Source of the DNA: Actinomycetota bacterium
Lineage (GTDB): Bacteria > Actinomycetota > AC-67
Length of the DNA stretch: 64,000 bases
Reading direction: 5' to 3'
NCBI GenBank assembly: GCA_041658565.1
Contig: JBAZZY010000014.1
Location: 1 to 64,000 of the forward strand
Shown here: piece by piece, positions 1 through 7,213 of the stretch
How positions within the stretch are numbered: position 1 is the stretch's first letter
Layout of the letters: each line of letters opens with the position of its first letter
Translations under genes and position numbers: made by a program
Notes under the pieces: model-generated
What the model was told of the DNA's origin: nothing
Seen by the model: the letters and a program-made list of their open reading frames with translations, nothing else
Databases searched by the model: none

Positions 1-130
1 AGATCGCTGATTCACTCATCCCCGAGGCGAGATAGCCCAACACGTCGGACACCGTGATCCGCAGCCCGCGAACGCAGGGCTTTCCCCCGCGCTTCCCGGG
101 CTGGATCGTGATCCGATCGTGGTAGTTCAA
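1..130 (-). CDS. DUF433 family protein, truncated by the window edge
   Basis: Only the N-terminal 43 codons are inside the window. The frame reads RITIQPGKRGGKPCVRGLRI and then a valine-leucine-rich stretch ending LASGMSES, which matches the ITIxPxxxxGKPCIRGxRI signature that opens DUF433 proteins. These are short winged-helix-like proteins, often the antitoxin or orphan partner of a DUF5615 PIN-like protein. A TTG start at 128-130 is the first possible start because a TGA lies two codons upstream in the same frame. The function in this family is not settled. The partner, if any, would lie to the left of the window. It belongs to the accessory region that also holds the antitoxin and YhcG genes. 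Confidence 0.6.
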   Translation of the reverse strand, partial: MNYHDRITIQPGKRGGKPCVRGLRITVSDVLGYLASGMSESAI

Positions 131-213
131 GATTCACACTGTACCGGGCACTCCAACCTCGACGAGCGGCAGTCCCGTCCGTTGCACGCGCGGGTTGAGC
201 GGCCCACGCACCT

Positions 214-951
214 TCACGACCCACCCCGGTCTCGTAGAAGCGGAAACAGATCCTCGATGCGATCAATGATTGCGTCCGCTTGTCGCGCCCGTGCTTCCAC
301 TTCTTCTTTGTCCACGCCCTGCTCGGCGCGGAAGCCGCGCATGAAGATCGTCAGACCGAAACCCGCTGCGCGGGCGGCGACAAGTTCGCCGGAGTCGCCG
401 TCACCAACGAAGACCGCCGCGTTGGCTGGTACGCCCAGTTGATCGAGGACGTGCCGGTAGGCTTCGGCTTCGGGCTTCGCGTGACCGCTGTGACATGAAA
501 AGCTGGTGGCAGTGAAGTGCCGGGCCAACGGCGAGCCTGGCCACATCCGGATTTCGCGCTCGTGTGCGTTCGAAAGAAGCCCCAGCCGAAGTCCACCGGC
601 CGCAAGCGCACTAAGTGTCTCAGTCACCTCAACCCGCGGAGATGAAAGGGCGCGATCGAATGGATGCCAAACCGCGTCGAAGCGCGCAAGATCATCGTCC
701 GTCACATCTCGACCTACATGCGCGAAGAACTCGGCGAGGCAATCCGACAACAATCGCGGCTGCCGGATCCGAACTGGAGCACTTGTCTCCCAGTACTCGC
801 GGAAGAGGACGGGATCAAGACCAAGCGCGCTGGGAATCGCGCGAACGGAGTGAAAGCCGGGCTCCGCATGATCCAATGGACTGATAAGCGTGAACCAGAG
901 ATCGAAGACAACCGCGAGAGGTTCCTCCGTGGATGGCGCCATCATTCGCAT
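214..951 (-). CDS. HAD-superfamily hydrolase
   Basis: A 245-residue haloacid-dehalogenase-like phosphohydrolase, probably cytosolic and acting on a small phosphorylated metabolite; the substrate cannot be told from sequence. All four HAD motifs are visible. Motif I is VVFDLWFTLI with nucleophile Asp17 (the usual second Asp is Trp, as in some dehalogenase-like members). Motif II is LLSNAHE near 125-131, motif III is Lys159 in HAKPEAEAY, and motif IV is FVGDGDSGEL with Asp184. Three Met codons crowd the start (951, 945, 942). The GNAT gene upstream ends at 956, so the two are probably cotranscribed. Confidence 0.85.
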   Translation of the reverse strand: MRMMAPSTEEPLAVVFDLWFTLISPLDHAEPGFHSVRAIPSALGLDPVLFREYWETSAPVRIRQPRLLSDCLAEFFAHVGRDVTDDDLARFDAVWHPFDRALSSPRVEVTETLSALAAGGLRLGLLSNAHEREIRMWPGSPLARHFTATSFSCHSGHAKPEAEAYRHVLDQLGVPANAAVFVGDGDSGELVAARAAGFGLTIFMRGFRAEQGVDKEEVEARARQADAIIDRIEDLFPLLRDRGGS

Positions 952-955
952 TCAA

Positions 956-1462
956 TCATTGTGCCAATCCCCGGCGAAAGTAAAGGAGCGGAAACAGCCC
1001 GTTGGACGCGGGCCCCTTCGGTTGGTCGAGCCGCCACCCTTCGCGCTCGTAGAAACGGCGCGCGCGTGCTTGTGGCTCCAGCATGCGCAGCCAGATGGAA
1101 TCGTGACCCGCGATGCGCGCCAGATCCGCCGCTCTTTCCACCAGAGCTTGGGCAGCACCTGAACCCCACGCGGCTGGAACCACGTACAACATGTGGATCC
1201 AGGGAAGTCGGCCGGCCGTCTTCGGATCGGCCTCGACCTGCATAACTCCGACGATGCGATCTTCTTGCTCGGCGACCAATACGACACCCTCATCCGCCGA
1301 GTGGATTGCCCGGCGCCAGTCGAATTCAAAACGTTGAGCCGCTTGGATCTCCAGTTCCTCGGGGGGAAGGAGTCCCTGGTAACCGGCACGCCACGACTCA
1401 ATGTAGACGGATCGGATCTCATCGGAGTCTGAAACCTCCGCTGAGCGAACGCTTGTCTTCAC
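956..1462 (-). CDS. GNAT-family N-acetyltransferase
   Basis: A 168-residue acetyl-CoA-dependent acyltransferase of the Gcn5 fold. The acceptor is unknown. Visible features are an N-terminal SVRSAEVSDSDEIRSVY segment (beta1-alpha1), LVAEQEDRIVGVMQV (strands 2-4), LYVVPAAWGSGAAQALVERA (the acetyl-CoA pyrophosphate loop, with a GxG/A variant of Q/RxxGxG/A) and the C-terminal ARRFYEREGWR helix-strand typical of the family. The start is GTG at 1462. It overlaps the stop of a short upstream reading frame by GTGA, so translation is probably coupled to the small toxin-like ORF at 1459-1632. Confidence 0.85.
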   Translation of the reverse strand: MKTSVRSAEVSDSDEIRSVYIESWRAGYQGLLPPEELEIQAAQRFEFDWRRAIHSADEGVVLVAEQEDRIVGVMQVEADPKTAGRLPWIHMLYVVPAAWGSGAAQALVERAADLARIAGHDSIWLRMLEPQARARRFYEREGWRLDQPKGPASNGLFPLLYFRRGLAQ

Positions 1463-1632
1463 GGCGCATCACAGCGGTTGGGGTCGAACTGGATCTTCAT
1501 GAGCGGCCACCGCGCTCGGGCTTCGGCGTCCGGCCAGACTGGATCCGCCTCTGTCTGAACTCCTCGAATTCTTCTAAGAGTTGCCTCCTGGCGCAGCTCT
1601 GCTTCAGGAAGAATACGGACGCGGGAGGTCAC
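1459..1632 (-). pseudogene. Eroded RelE/ParE-type toxin gene (57 codons)
   Basis: Directly after the antitoxin, with a GTGA overlap, is a 57-codon frame beginning VTSRVRILPEAELRQEATLR. This resembles the beta-strand/helix that opens ParE/RelE toxins (RVxxxPEAExELxxAxxxY). The rest does not follow the roughly 95-residue toxin fold. It ends MKIQFDPNRCDAP, reminiscent of the N-terminus of some DEAD-box/type III restriction proteins. I infer a toxin gene collapsed by deletion. An alternative is a novel small gene, since both its ends are tightly coupled to neighbours. No other toxin frame is visible between the antitoxin and the GNAT gene. Confidence 0.4.
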
Positions 1633-1850
1633 TTCTGACGTCGGATACGGCCGATCACGTCATCGATGTCGTCGCCCTGATCCAGATCCGAGCGGTACAA
1701 CTCGAGACGGCGATCAAGCTCGACCCGCTGCGCGTCCGTCAGCGGAAGCAGATCCGGGGCGGCGCGCAAACTATCCCAGATGTCTTCAGCAAGCCGTAGG
1801 CGCTCATCGACGGGCAGCCTCATGATCTCGTCGACCGGAATCGCGTTCAT
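1629..1850 (-). CDS. Addiction-module antitoxin component (TIGR02574-like)
   Basis: A 73-residue acidic protein: it starts MNAIPVDEIMRLPVDERLRL, continues with an AEDIWDSL helix, and has an acidic, Arg-flanked C-terminus ending DDVIGRIRRQK. The LPxxERLxLAExIWDSL core is diagnostic of the short antitoxin family that pairs with RelE/ParE toxins. The open frame extends upstream, but Met at 1850 is chosen because it fits the family length and is preceded by a purine-rich GGGGAAAG. The expected toxin follows with a GTGA overlap but appears eroded, so the antitoxin may now be an orphan or an anti-addiction remnant. Confidence 0.75.
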   Translation of the reverse strand: MNAIPVDEIMRLPVDERLRLAEDIWDSLRAAPDLLPLTDAQRVELDRRLELYRSDLDQGDDIDDVIGRIRRQK

Positions 1851-1929
1851 GGATCTATCTTTCCCCCTCGCCTCGTTGAACGCAACCGCTGAAAGCACCG
1901 GCCAATCGAGGTCGTGCTCGATGGGGGCA

Positions 1930-2031
1930 TTAGCCGCCACGCCCAAGCTCCTTCAGGTTGGCAGCGATGGGGGCGTCGAGCTTCGCGGCCTCGGCCTGCT
2001 GCTCGCGCAGCGTCGCGGTGAGCCGCTTCAT
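1930..2031 (-). pseudogene. HsdM C-terminal tail, second copy
   Basis: A 33-codon frame beginning MKRLTATLREQQAEAAKL and ending LKELGRGG is the extreme C-terminus of type I restriction-modification methylases (HsdM), detached from any methylase body. Its ATG overlaps the stop of the YhcG gene (ATGA). It is a near copy of the tail found just upstream of YhcG at 3157-3321. Nothing in the window supplies the catalytic NPPF-type domain, so this is a relic and not a working gene. It is followed directly by the antitoxin region. Confidence 0.7.
1942..2031 (-). repeat. 90-bp direct repeat, left copy (HsdM tail)
   Basis: This segment repeats at 3169-3258 in the same orientation with only scattered mismatches (about nine in 90 by eye). 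The two copies bracket the YhcG gene. The long shared core runs through the GAGCTTCGCGGCCTCGGCCT block. Confidence 0.85.
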
Positions 2032-3167
2032 CGCTTCCTCCGCTTCGGCGCCAGTTCCGCCTCGATCTCTTCCACCGACGGCAGGCTGCCCTTCAGCTCT
2101 TTCGGCAGTTTCTCGACCAGGGTGGTCTCCCAACCGGCAACGCCGATGGGCTTGCGCAGATCGCGCAAGGCGTACTCGACGATGAACCGGTCCTTCGCGC
2201 GGCACAGCAGCAGCCCGATCGTCGGCTTGTCGTCCTGGTGGCGCAGCAGGTCGTCCACCGCCGACAGGTACATGTTCAACTGTCCCGTAAAGCCCGGGTC
2301 GAAGGGCACCGCCTTCAACTCGATGACGACGTAGCAGCGAAGCTTCAGGTGATAGAAGAGCAGATCGAGGTAGTAGTCACGGCTCGCGAACTCGAGGTGG
2401 ACCTGGCGGCCGACGAAGGCGAAACCGCTGCCGAGCTCCAGCAGAAATCGCTGGATGTGATCGACCAGCGACTGTTCGACCTCACGCTCGCGGCGAGGGT
2501 CGGCAGTGCCGAGAAAGTCGAAGAGATACGGGTCCTTGAAGGCCTGCGCTGCCAGGTCGGAATCGACGGGCGGCAGCGTGGCCTTGAAGTTGGTGAGGGC
2601 CTTGCCGGCTCGCGCATGGGCACGGCCGTCGATCTGGAGCGAGAGAATGTTGTGGGACCAGCCCTGCTCCGCGCTCTGGCGGGCGTACCAGAGACGTTCC
2701 TCCGGTGTCCGGCACTTCTCCATCAGAGCGATGTGGTGATACCAAGGGACTTGTGCAAGAGCCTCTTGCACAATTTCCCGGTCGGGCCACGCCGCTGCGA
2801 ACGCCCGCATGTACTTGAGGTTGCGCGGTGAGAATCCCCTCATGTCCGGGAACGCCCCGCGCAAGTCCGCCGCCAGTCGGTCGATGACCTTCGCGCCCCA
2901 GCCTTCGCTTTCCTGTCGGTCGAGGATCACGCGGCCGATGTCCCAATACAGGAGAACCATCGCCGCGTTGGCGGCCAAGACGACGCGCAGCCGTTCTTCC
3001 CGTATGCGCCGCTTGATCTCCCCGAGCGTCTTCGCGTACCCGCGCGGCAGCCCGGCGCGCGGCGGCGCCGCGGGAAACGAGGCCCCACCCGGGTGAGTGC
3101 GTCCGCGCGAGACACGCCCAGCCGCCCCGACTGCAAGCGGCTTCGCTGGCTTCTTGCTATGAGCCAT
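2028..3167 (-). CDS. yhcG: DUF1016/YhcG-family PDDEXK nuclease
   Basis: A 379-residue protein of the DUF1016 (YhcG) family, often encoded next to or inside type I restriction loci and predicted to be a PD-(D/E)XK nuclease. The N-terminal DUF1016 domain follows a Pro/Gly-rich leader and has ILYWDIGR-like MVLLYWDIGRVI and the WGAKVIDRLAADLR and FSPRNLKYMRAFA blocks. The C-terminal nuclease domain shows DYYLDLLFYHLKLRCYVVIE followed by LK (the D...ExK active site) and the GQLNMYLSAVDD helix. ATG at 3167 is chosen because an AAGGAG lies 7 nt upstream, inside the last codons of the HsdM tail. It may be functional even though its methylase partner is gone. Confidence 0.9.
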   Translation of the reverse strand: MAHSKKPAKPLAVGAAGRVSRGRTHPGGASFPAAPPRAGLPRGYAKTLGEIKRRIREERLRVVLAANAAMVLLYWDIGRVILDRQESEGWGAKVIDRLAADLRGAFPDMRGFSPRNLKYMRAFAAAWPDREIVQEALAQVPWYHHIALMEKCRTPEERLWYARQSAEQGWSHNILSLQIDGRAHARAGKALTNFKATLPPVDSDLAAQAFKDPYLFDFLGTADPRREREVEQSLVDHIQRFLLELGSGFAFVGRQVHLEFASRDYYLDLLFYHLKLRCYVVIELKAVPFDPGFTGQLNMYLSAVDDLLRHQDDKPTIGLLLCRAKDRFIVEYALRDLRKPIGVAGWETTLVEKLPKELKGSLPSVEEIEAELAPKRRKR

Positions 3168-3321
3168 ACCCAAGCTCCTTCAGGCTGGCGGCGATGGCGG
3201 AACCGAGCTTCGCGGCCTCGGCCTGCTGCTCGCGCAGCGTCGCCGTGAGCCGCTTCATCTTCTCGTCGAACGGCTCGTCGTCGTCCTCGGCAGCCTCGGC
3301 GCCGACGTAGCGACCGGGCGT
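3157..3321 (-). pseudogene. HsdM C-terminal remnant upstream of YhcG
   Basis: The frame reads TPGRYVGAEAAEDDDEPFDE and then KMKRLTATLREQQAEAAKL to a final LGYGS stop. This matches the last ~55 residues of type I DNA methylases (the xLTPGRYVGxExxEDDGEPFxEKM motif). The frame extends farther upstream without any HsdM similarity, so the methylase body has been deleted. The final codons supply the Shine-Dalgarno sequence for YhcG, which starts inside this frame, the usual hsdM-to-accessory-gene coupling. Confidence 0.75.
3169..3258 (-). repeat. 90-bp direct repeat, right copy (HsdM tail)
   Basis: Partner of the repeat at 1942-2031. Together they flank YhcG as a roughly 1.2-kb duplication boundary. 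From 3322 to 3539 (218 nt) I see no gene, hairpin or repeat. Confidence 0.85.
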
Positions 3322-3539
3322 GCCATCTTCATCCCCTCCTGCCGGGACAACCGTCGCCCCTATGGCGCGGCCTCGCTGCTTTCTGCACGGCGCCCCGTCA
3401 TCCAGCGCACATGCGGAGCGCAATGAGGCCCATTCAAGGCAGGATAGCGCGCGCCACCGACATTTCAGGCGCGCGCCAGCGTGTCGACGGGCTCGGCCCG
3501 CCACACATGACAGTTATGGCAACTTGCGGAACGGAACTG

Positions 3540-4985
3540 CTACCAGTTGCCGGTTTCTAGGTATTCGTTGATCGCGCGCGCGGCGTCGCGGCCGGCGCCC
3601 ATGGCCAGGATCACCGTGGCGGCACCCAGCACAATGTCGCCGCCGGCGAAGACGCCTTTGACGGAGGTCTTGCCGGTTTCGCCTTGCGCGACGATCTTGC
3701 CGCGGTTGGTCTCCAGGCCCGGCGTGGTGCGCGGCACCAAGGGGTTGGGGCCGTTGCCGATGGCGACCACGACGGTGTCGGCGGCGTACAGGTGCTCGCT
3801 TCCGGGAACCTCGACGGGCTTGCGTCGGCCGTCGGGGCCGGGTTCGCCAAGTTCCATCTTCAAGCACTCGACGCCGGTGACTCGCCCGCGCTCGTCGCCG
3901 AGGTAGCGCAGTGGGTTGGTGAGCATGGTGAAGACCACGCCCTCTTCCTCCGCGTGGTGGATCTCCTCGGCGCGCGCCGGCATCTCGTCGGCCGAACGGC
4001 GGTAGATCAACCGCACTTCGTCGGCGCCCAAACGCAGCGCGCAGCGTGCGGCGTCCATGGCGACGTTGCCGCCGCCGACCACCGCGACACGCTTGCCGCG
4101 CACGACCGGCGTGTCGTTGTTCGGGAAGTCGTAGGCGCCCATCAGGTTCACGCGCGTGAGGTACTCGTTGGCCGAGTACACGCCGCCGAGGTTCTCGCCG
4201 GGGATGTCCATGAAGTAGGGCAGTCCTGCGCCGGCGCCGACGAAGATCGAGTCGAACTCCTCCAGCAGCTCGTCCACCGTGCGCGTGAGGCCGACGACGA
4301 AGTTGCAGATGATCTCGACGCCCATGCGCTGCAGGCCCTCGATCTCGGCGGCAACGATTGCCTTGGGCAGACGGAACTCGGGGATGCCGTACACGAGCAC
4401 GCCGCCGGGCTTGTGGAGGGCTTCAAAGATGACGACTTTGTGGCCGGCGCGCGCCAGGTCGGCGGCACACGCGAGGCCCGCGGGACCGCTGCCGACGATC
4501 GCGACGCTCTTGCCTGTCGGGTCGGCGATGACCGGCGCGGGAGCGTTGCCTTGCGCGCGTTCCCAGTCGGCGACGTAGCGCTCCAGGCGCCCGATCGCGA
4601 CCGGGCCCTTGGTGGCCTTGCCGCGTCCAACCTTGCACACAGCCTCGCACTGCTCTTCCTGCGGACACACGCGACCGCACACGGCGGGCAACAGCGTGGA
4701 CTCACGAAGGATCGCCGCAGCACCGGCGAGGTCGCCGGCCTCGACCTTGTGTACGAAGCCGGGGATGTCGATCCCAACCGGGCAGCCGCTGATGCAGTCG
4801 GGCTTGGTGCAATAGATGCAGCGGTAAGCCTCGGCGAGAGCCTGCTCGATCTCGAGTCCGAGCGCGACTTCCTGGAAGTTGCGCGCGCGCGCGGACGGAT
4901 CCTGGCACGGCATCTCTTGACGCACGGTCGCGTAGCGCTGCTTGAGGTCCTTCGGCGCGCGCTCCTTTTCGGTCTTCTCGCTCAT
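3540..4985 (-). CDS. NAD(P)H-dependent oxidoreductase, GltA/NfnB-type flavin and Fe-S subunit
   Basis: A 481-residue homologue of the glutamate synthase small subunit / NfnB / sulfide dehydrogenase SudA. Order of domains: an N-terminal [4Fe-4S] module with RCIYCTKPDCISGCPVGIDI and CGRVCPQEEQCEAVC; FAD-binding VAIVGSGPAGLACAADLARA; a NADPH-binding VAVVGGGNVAMDAARCALRL; and a C-terminal FAD signature GVFAGGDIVLGAATVILAMG. ATG at 4985 gives the family N-terminus MSEKTEKERAPKDLKQRY; the longer upstream frame is a shadow of the partner gene. The stop of the partner overlaps this start (TGATG). Together they should pass electrons between NAD(P)H and ferredoxin or a sulfur/glutamate acceptor. Which reaction runs here cannot be read from sequence. 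Confidence 0.9.
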   Translation of the reverse strand: MSEKTEKERAPKDLKQRYATVRQEMPCQDPSARARNFQEVALGLEIEQALAEAYRCIYCTKPDCISGCPVGIDIPGFVHKVEAGDLAGAAAILRESTLLPAVCGRVCPQEEQCEAVCKVGRGKATKGPVAIGRLERYVADWERAQGNAPAPVIADPTGKSVAIVGSGPAGLACAADLARAGHKVVIFEALHKPGGVLVYGIPEFRLPKAIVAAEIEGLQRMGVEIICNFVVGLTRTVDELLEEFDSIFVGAGAGLPYFMDIPGENLGGVYSANEYLTRVNLMGAYDFPNNDTPVVRGKRVAVVGGGNVAMDAARCALRLGADEVRLIYRRSADEMPARAEEIHHAEEEGVVFTMLTNPLRYLGDERGRVTGVECLKMELGEPGPDGRRKPVEVPGSEHLYAADTVVVAIGNGPNPLVPRTTPGLETNRGKIVAQGETGKTSVKGVFAGGDIVLGAATVILAMGAGRDAARAINEYLETGNW

Positions 4986-5848
4986 CACGCGCGCACCCCC
5001 TCGGACGCACACGCGTGGAAGTGCTGCAACGACTCGGCTTCTTCTTCCTTGTAGAGAGCCTGGCGTCTTGTCATCTCGTCGAAGTCCACCTCGTGGCCGT
5101 CGAACTCGGGACCGTCCACACACACGAAGCGCGCATGGCCGCCGACTGTAACTCGGCACCCGCCGCACATCCCGGTGCCGTCCACCATCACGGGGTTCAG
5201 GCTGACCGCGGTCGGGATGTTCAGTTCCTTGGTGGTGAGCGACACGAACTTCATCATCGGGACCGGTCCGATCGCGACCACCTGATCGATCGTGCCGTAC
5301 TCAGCGACCAGGTCGCGGATCGCGTCGGTCGCGAGGCCCTTCTTTCCTTCCGAGCCGTCGTCGGTGTAGACGCGCACCTCGTCGGATGCCGCGGCCATCT
5401 CGTCGCGGAAGAACAGCAAGTCCGATGTGCGCGCGCACAGCACCGAGATCACGCGCGCGCCGGCCGCCTTGTAGGCCTGCGCGATGGGGTGCACCGGAGC
5501 GATCCCGATACCGCCGCCGACGCACACGACCGTGGTGAGGTTCTCGATGTGGGTCGGAGATCCGAGCGGCCCGGCCACGTCGGCGATCACGTCGCCCTCT
5601 TTCAGCGCCGCGAGGCGCGCGGTGCTGGTGCCGACCTCCTGCACGACCAGGGTGATGCTGCCTTGGGCGGGATCGGCGTCGGCGATCGTGAGCGGGATCC
5701 GCTCCCCGCCTTCGGCGACGCGGATGATCACAAACTGGCCCGCCTTGCGCGACGCCGCCACGTTGGGAGCATGCACGCGGTACAGCGTGACCTTCGGCGC
5801 GAGGTCGCGCCGTTCGAGAATCCGATGGGCATCCTTAAAGATCTGCAT
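4985..5848 (-). CDS. FNR-like FAD/[2Fe-2S] subunit (NfnA/SudB type)
   Basis: A 287-residue ferredoxin-NADP reductase-like protein, partner of the downstream GltA/NfnB-type subunit. It has an N-terminal FAD-binding barrel with GQFVIIRVAEGGERIPLTIAD, an NAD-binding VVCVGGGIGIAPVHPIAQAY, and a C-terminal cluster site VDGTGMCGGCRVTVGG followed by FVCVDGPEFDGHEVD. The spacing Cys-x2-Cys-x11-Cys after an Asp matches the unusual Asp/Cys3-ligated [2Fe-2S] cluster of NfnA. The pair could be a bifurcating NADH/ferredoxin:NADP oxidoreductase, but SudAB-type or GltA-linked roles are equally open. The ATG at 5848 is preceded by GCAGGAGCC. Confidence 0.88.
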   Translation of the reverse strand: MQIFKDAHRILERRDLAPKVTLYRVHAPNVAASRKAGQFVIIRVAEGGERIPLTIADADPAQGSITLVVQEVGTSTARLAALKEGDVIADVAGPLGSPTHIENLTTVVCVGGGIGIAPVHPIAQAYKAAGARVISVLCARTSDLLFFRDEMAAASDEVRVYTDDGSEGKKGLATDAIRDLVAEYGTIDQVVAIGPVPMMKFVSLTTKELNIPTAVSLNPVMVDGTGMCGGCRVTVGGHARFVCVDGPEFDGHEVDFDEMTRRQALYKEEEAESLQHFHACASEGVRA

Positions 5849-5865
5849 GGTTGACTAGGCTCCTG

Positions 5866-5948
5866 CACCGCCTTCGCGGTGTTTATGGGTCCCTCGATGG
5901 TATCGTCCGGCCCTCCCGCGCGCTTTTCGGCCCAGGTGTGCGATACCA
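5866..5948 (-). promoter_or_regulatory. Leader hairpins upstream of the flavin/Fe-S operon
   Basis: Two inverted repeats lie in the upstream region of the oxidoreductase operon: CACCGC-CTTC-GCGGTG at 5866-5881, whose right edge precedes the ribosome binding site, and TGGTATCG (5898-5905) with CGATACCA (5941-5948). The second is an 8-bp perfect match spaced by 35 nt. They may be an operator or leader structure. I recognise no known riboswitch. Confidence 0.35.
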
Positions 5949-6133
5949 CCGTGACAGCAGGTAATTCCTACCGTCATGGGCCGAAAGGCCTTGCATGGAA
6001 AGGCCTCCCGCGCGCCCCGACCGGCGAAGCGAAGGTGCGGTGAAGGCAGTCGTACACCTTCGAGGACCGACGCCTATTTGTGTCGTGTCTATTTTCTTGC
6101 CACTAGCGACACAACTTGCAGTAACATCAGCCC

Positions 6134-7141
6134 ATGGCCGCCGATGGGCGAAGGGGACGAAGGAGCCGGGAAGACATCCACGCCCAGCTCACCACCGGCG
6201 TCGAGGAACTCCGACACCGCCTCGGTGGACTGCCATCCCCGATTGAAGCCGAGGACATCTGGGGCGACATCTGGTTCCAGGAGGCTCACAACTCCACGGC
6301 GATCGAGGGGAACACACTCGTTCTCCGAGAGGTCGAGATCTTGCTACGGGAGGGCAAGACCGTCGGCAGCAAGCAGCTCGCCGAGTACATGGAAGTCCAC
6401 GGATACGCGGACGCAGCGAAGTGGGTATACGGACAGGGCCTTTCGTCAGGCGGATGGACCTCCGGCGAACTAATCACCCTTACCGAGGTTCGCTATGTGC
6501 ACGAGTTGGCGATGACGAAGGTCTGGGGTGTCGCTCCCCACCCCGACGCCGATCCCAACGAAGGTCCGGGTTCCTTCCGCCGGCACAACATCCGCCCATT
6601 TCCTGGGGGCATGCAGCCACCCGACTGGCCGGAAGTGCAGGCGCTCATGACCGACTGGGTTGCCCGCGCATGCAACCTGCGAGACTTCCAGGGGCCGCAC
6701 CTCGAGGCGCTCGCCGCGACGCACGCGGAGTTCGAACAGATCCATCCGTTCCTGGACGGCAACGGCCGTACGGGCCGGCTCCTGTTGAACCTCATCCTCA
6801 TCCGGATGGGATACCCCCCCGCGATCATCCGAAAGTCAGAGCGGGCTCGGTATCTCCGGGCCCTGCGCGCCGCCGACGGCGGCGACCCTGGTCCGCTCGG
6901 CGAGTTCATGGCTCGTGCAGTTCTCGACACGCTGATGCGCTTCATAGTGCCCGCGGTAGCGGGACCGGCGAGGCTCGTGCCCCTTGCCGCGCTCGCCGAT
7001 CGCGAAACCACCGTCCGCGCGCTTCGGGCGGCGGCCGAGCGCGGGCGCCTGCGCGCGCAGCGGGATGACAAAGGCCAGTGGAGAAGCACACGCAACTGGG
7101 TAAGCGAGTACAGAGCCAGTCGCTACAGACGCGATCGGTGA
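6134..7141 (+). CDS. Fic-domain AMPylation enzyme with built-in inhibitory motif
   Basis: A 335-residue class II Fic protein that would transfer AMP (or another nucleotide part) to a target hydroxyl. The catalytic loop HPFLDGNGRTGR is intact at 204-215, with the catalytic His204. The N-terminal inhibitory helix motif S/TxxxEGN is present as STAIEGN at 54-60, so the enzyme should be self-inhibited until the Glu is displaced. The segment ending in HNIRPFPGG before the core is the usual Fic substrate-flap region. A C-terminal winged-helix-like extension (about 270-335) follows. No antitoxin partner is next to it, consistent with intramolecular inhibition. It faces away from the flavin operon, convergent with the polysaccharide operon. 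Confidence 0.92.
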   Translation: MAADGRRGRRSREDIHAQLTTGVEELRHRLGGLPSPIEAEDIWGDIWFQEAHNSTAIEGNTLVLREVEILLREGKTVGSKQLAEYMEVHGYADAAKWVYGQGLSSGGWTSGELITLTEVRYVHELAMTKVWGVAPHPDADPNEGPGSFRRHNIRPFPGGMQPPDWPEVQALMTDWVARACNLRDFQGPHLEALAATHAEFEQIHPFLDGNGRTGRLLLNLILIRMGYPPAIIRKSERARYLRALRAADGGDPGPLGEFMARAVLDTLMRFIVPAVAGPARLVPLAALADRETTVRALRAAAERGRLRAQRDDKGQWRSTRNWVSEYRASRYRRDR

Positions 7142-7213
7142 TCGGCCCGGAGGAACTGCCAACGACCTTCTTTCCCGCACCAACCACGCCGCAGAGTCGG
7201 GTGGAGTTTGTTC

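Noticed and set aside
3684..5054. 456-codon plus-strand frame
   Set aside because: It is antisense to the GltA/NfnB-type gene, has no recognisable motif and is explained by codon bias in high-GC DNA.
5976..6473. 165-codon plus-strand frame upstream of Fic
   Set aside because: It overlaps the Fic N-terminus in another frame, and Fic has the clear motifs.
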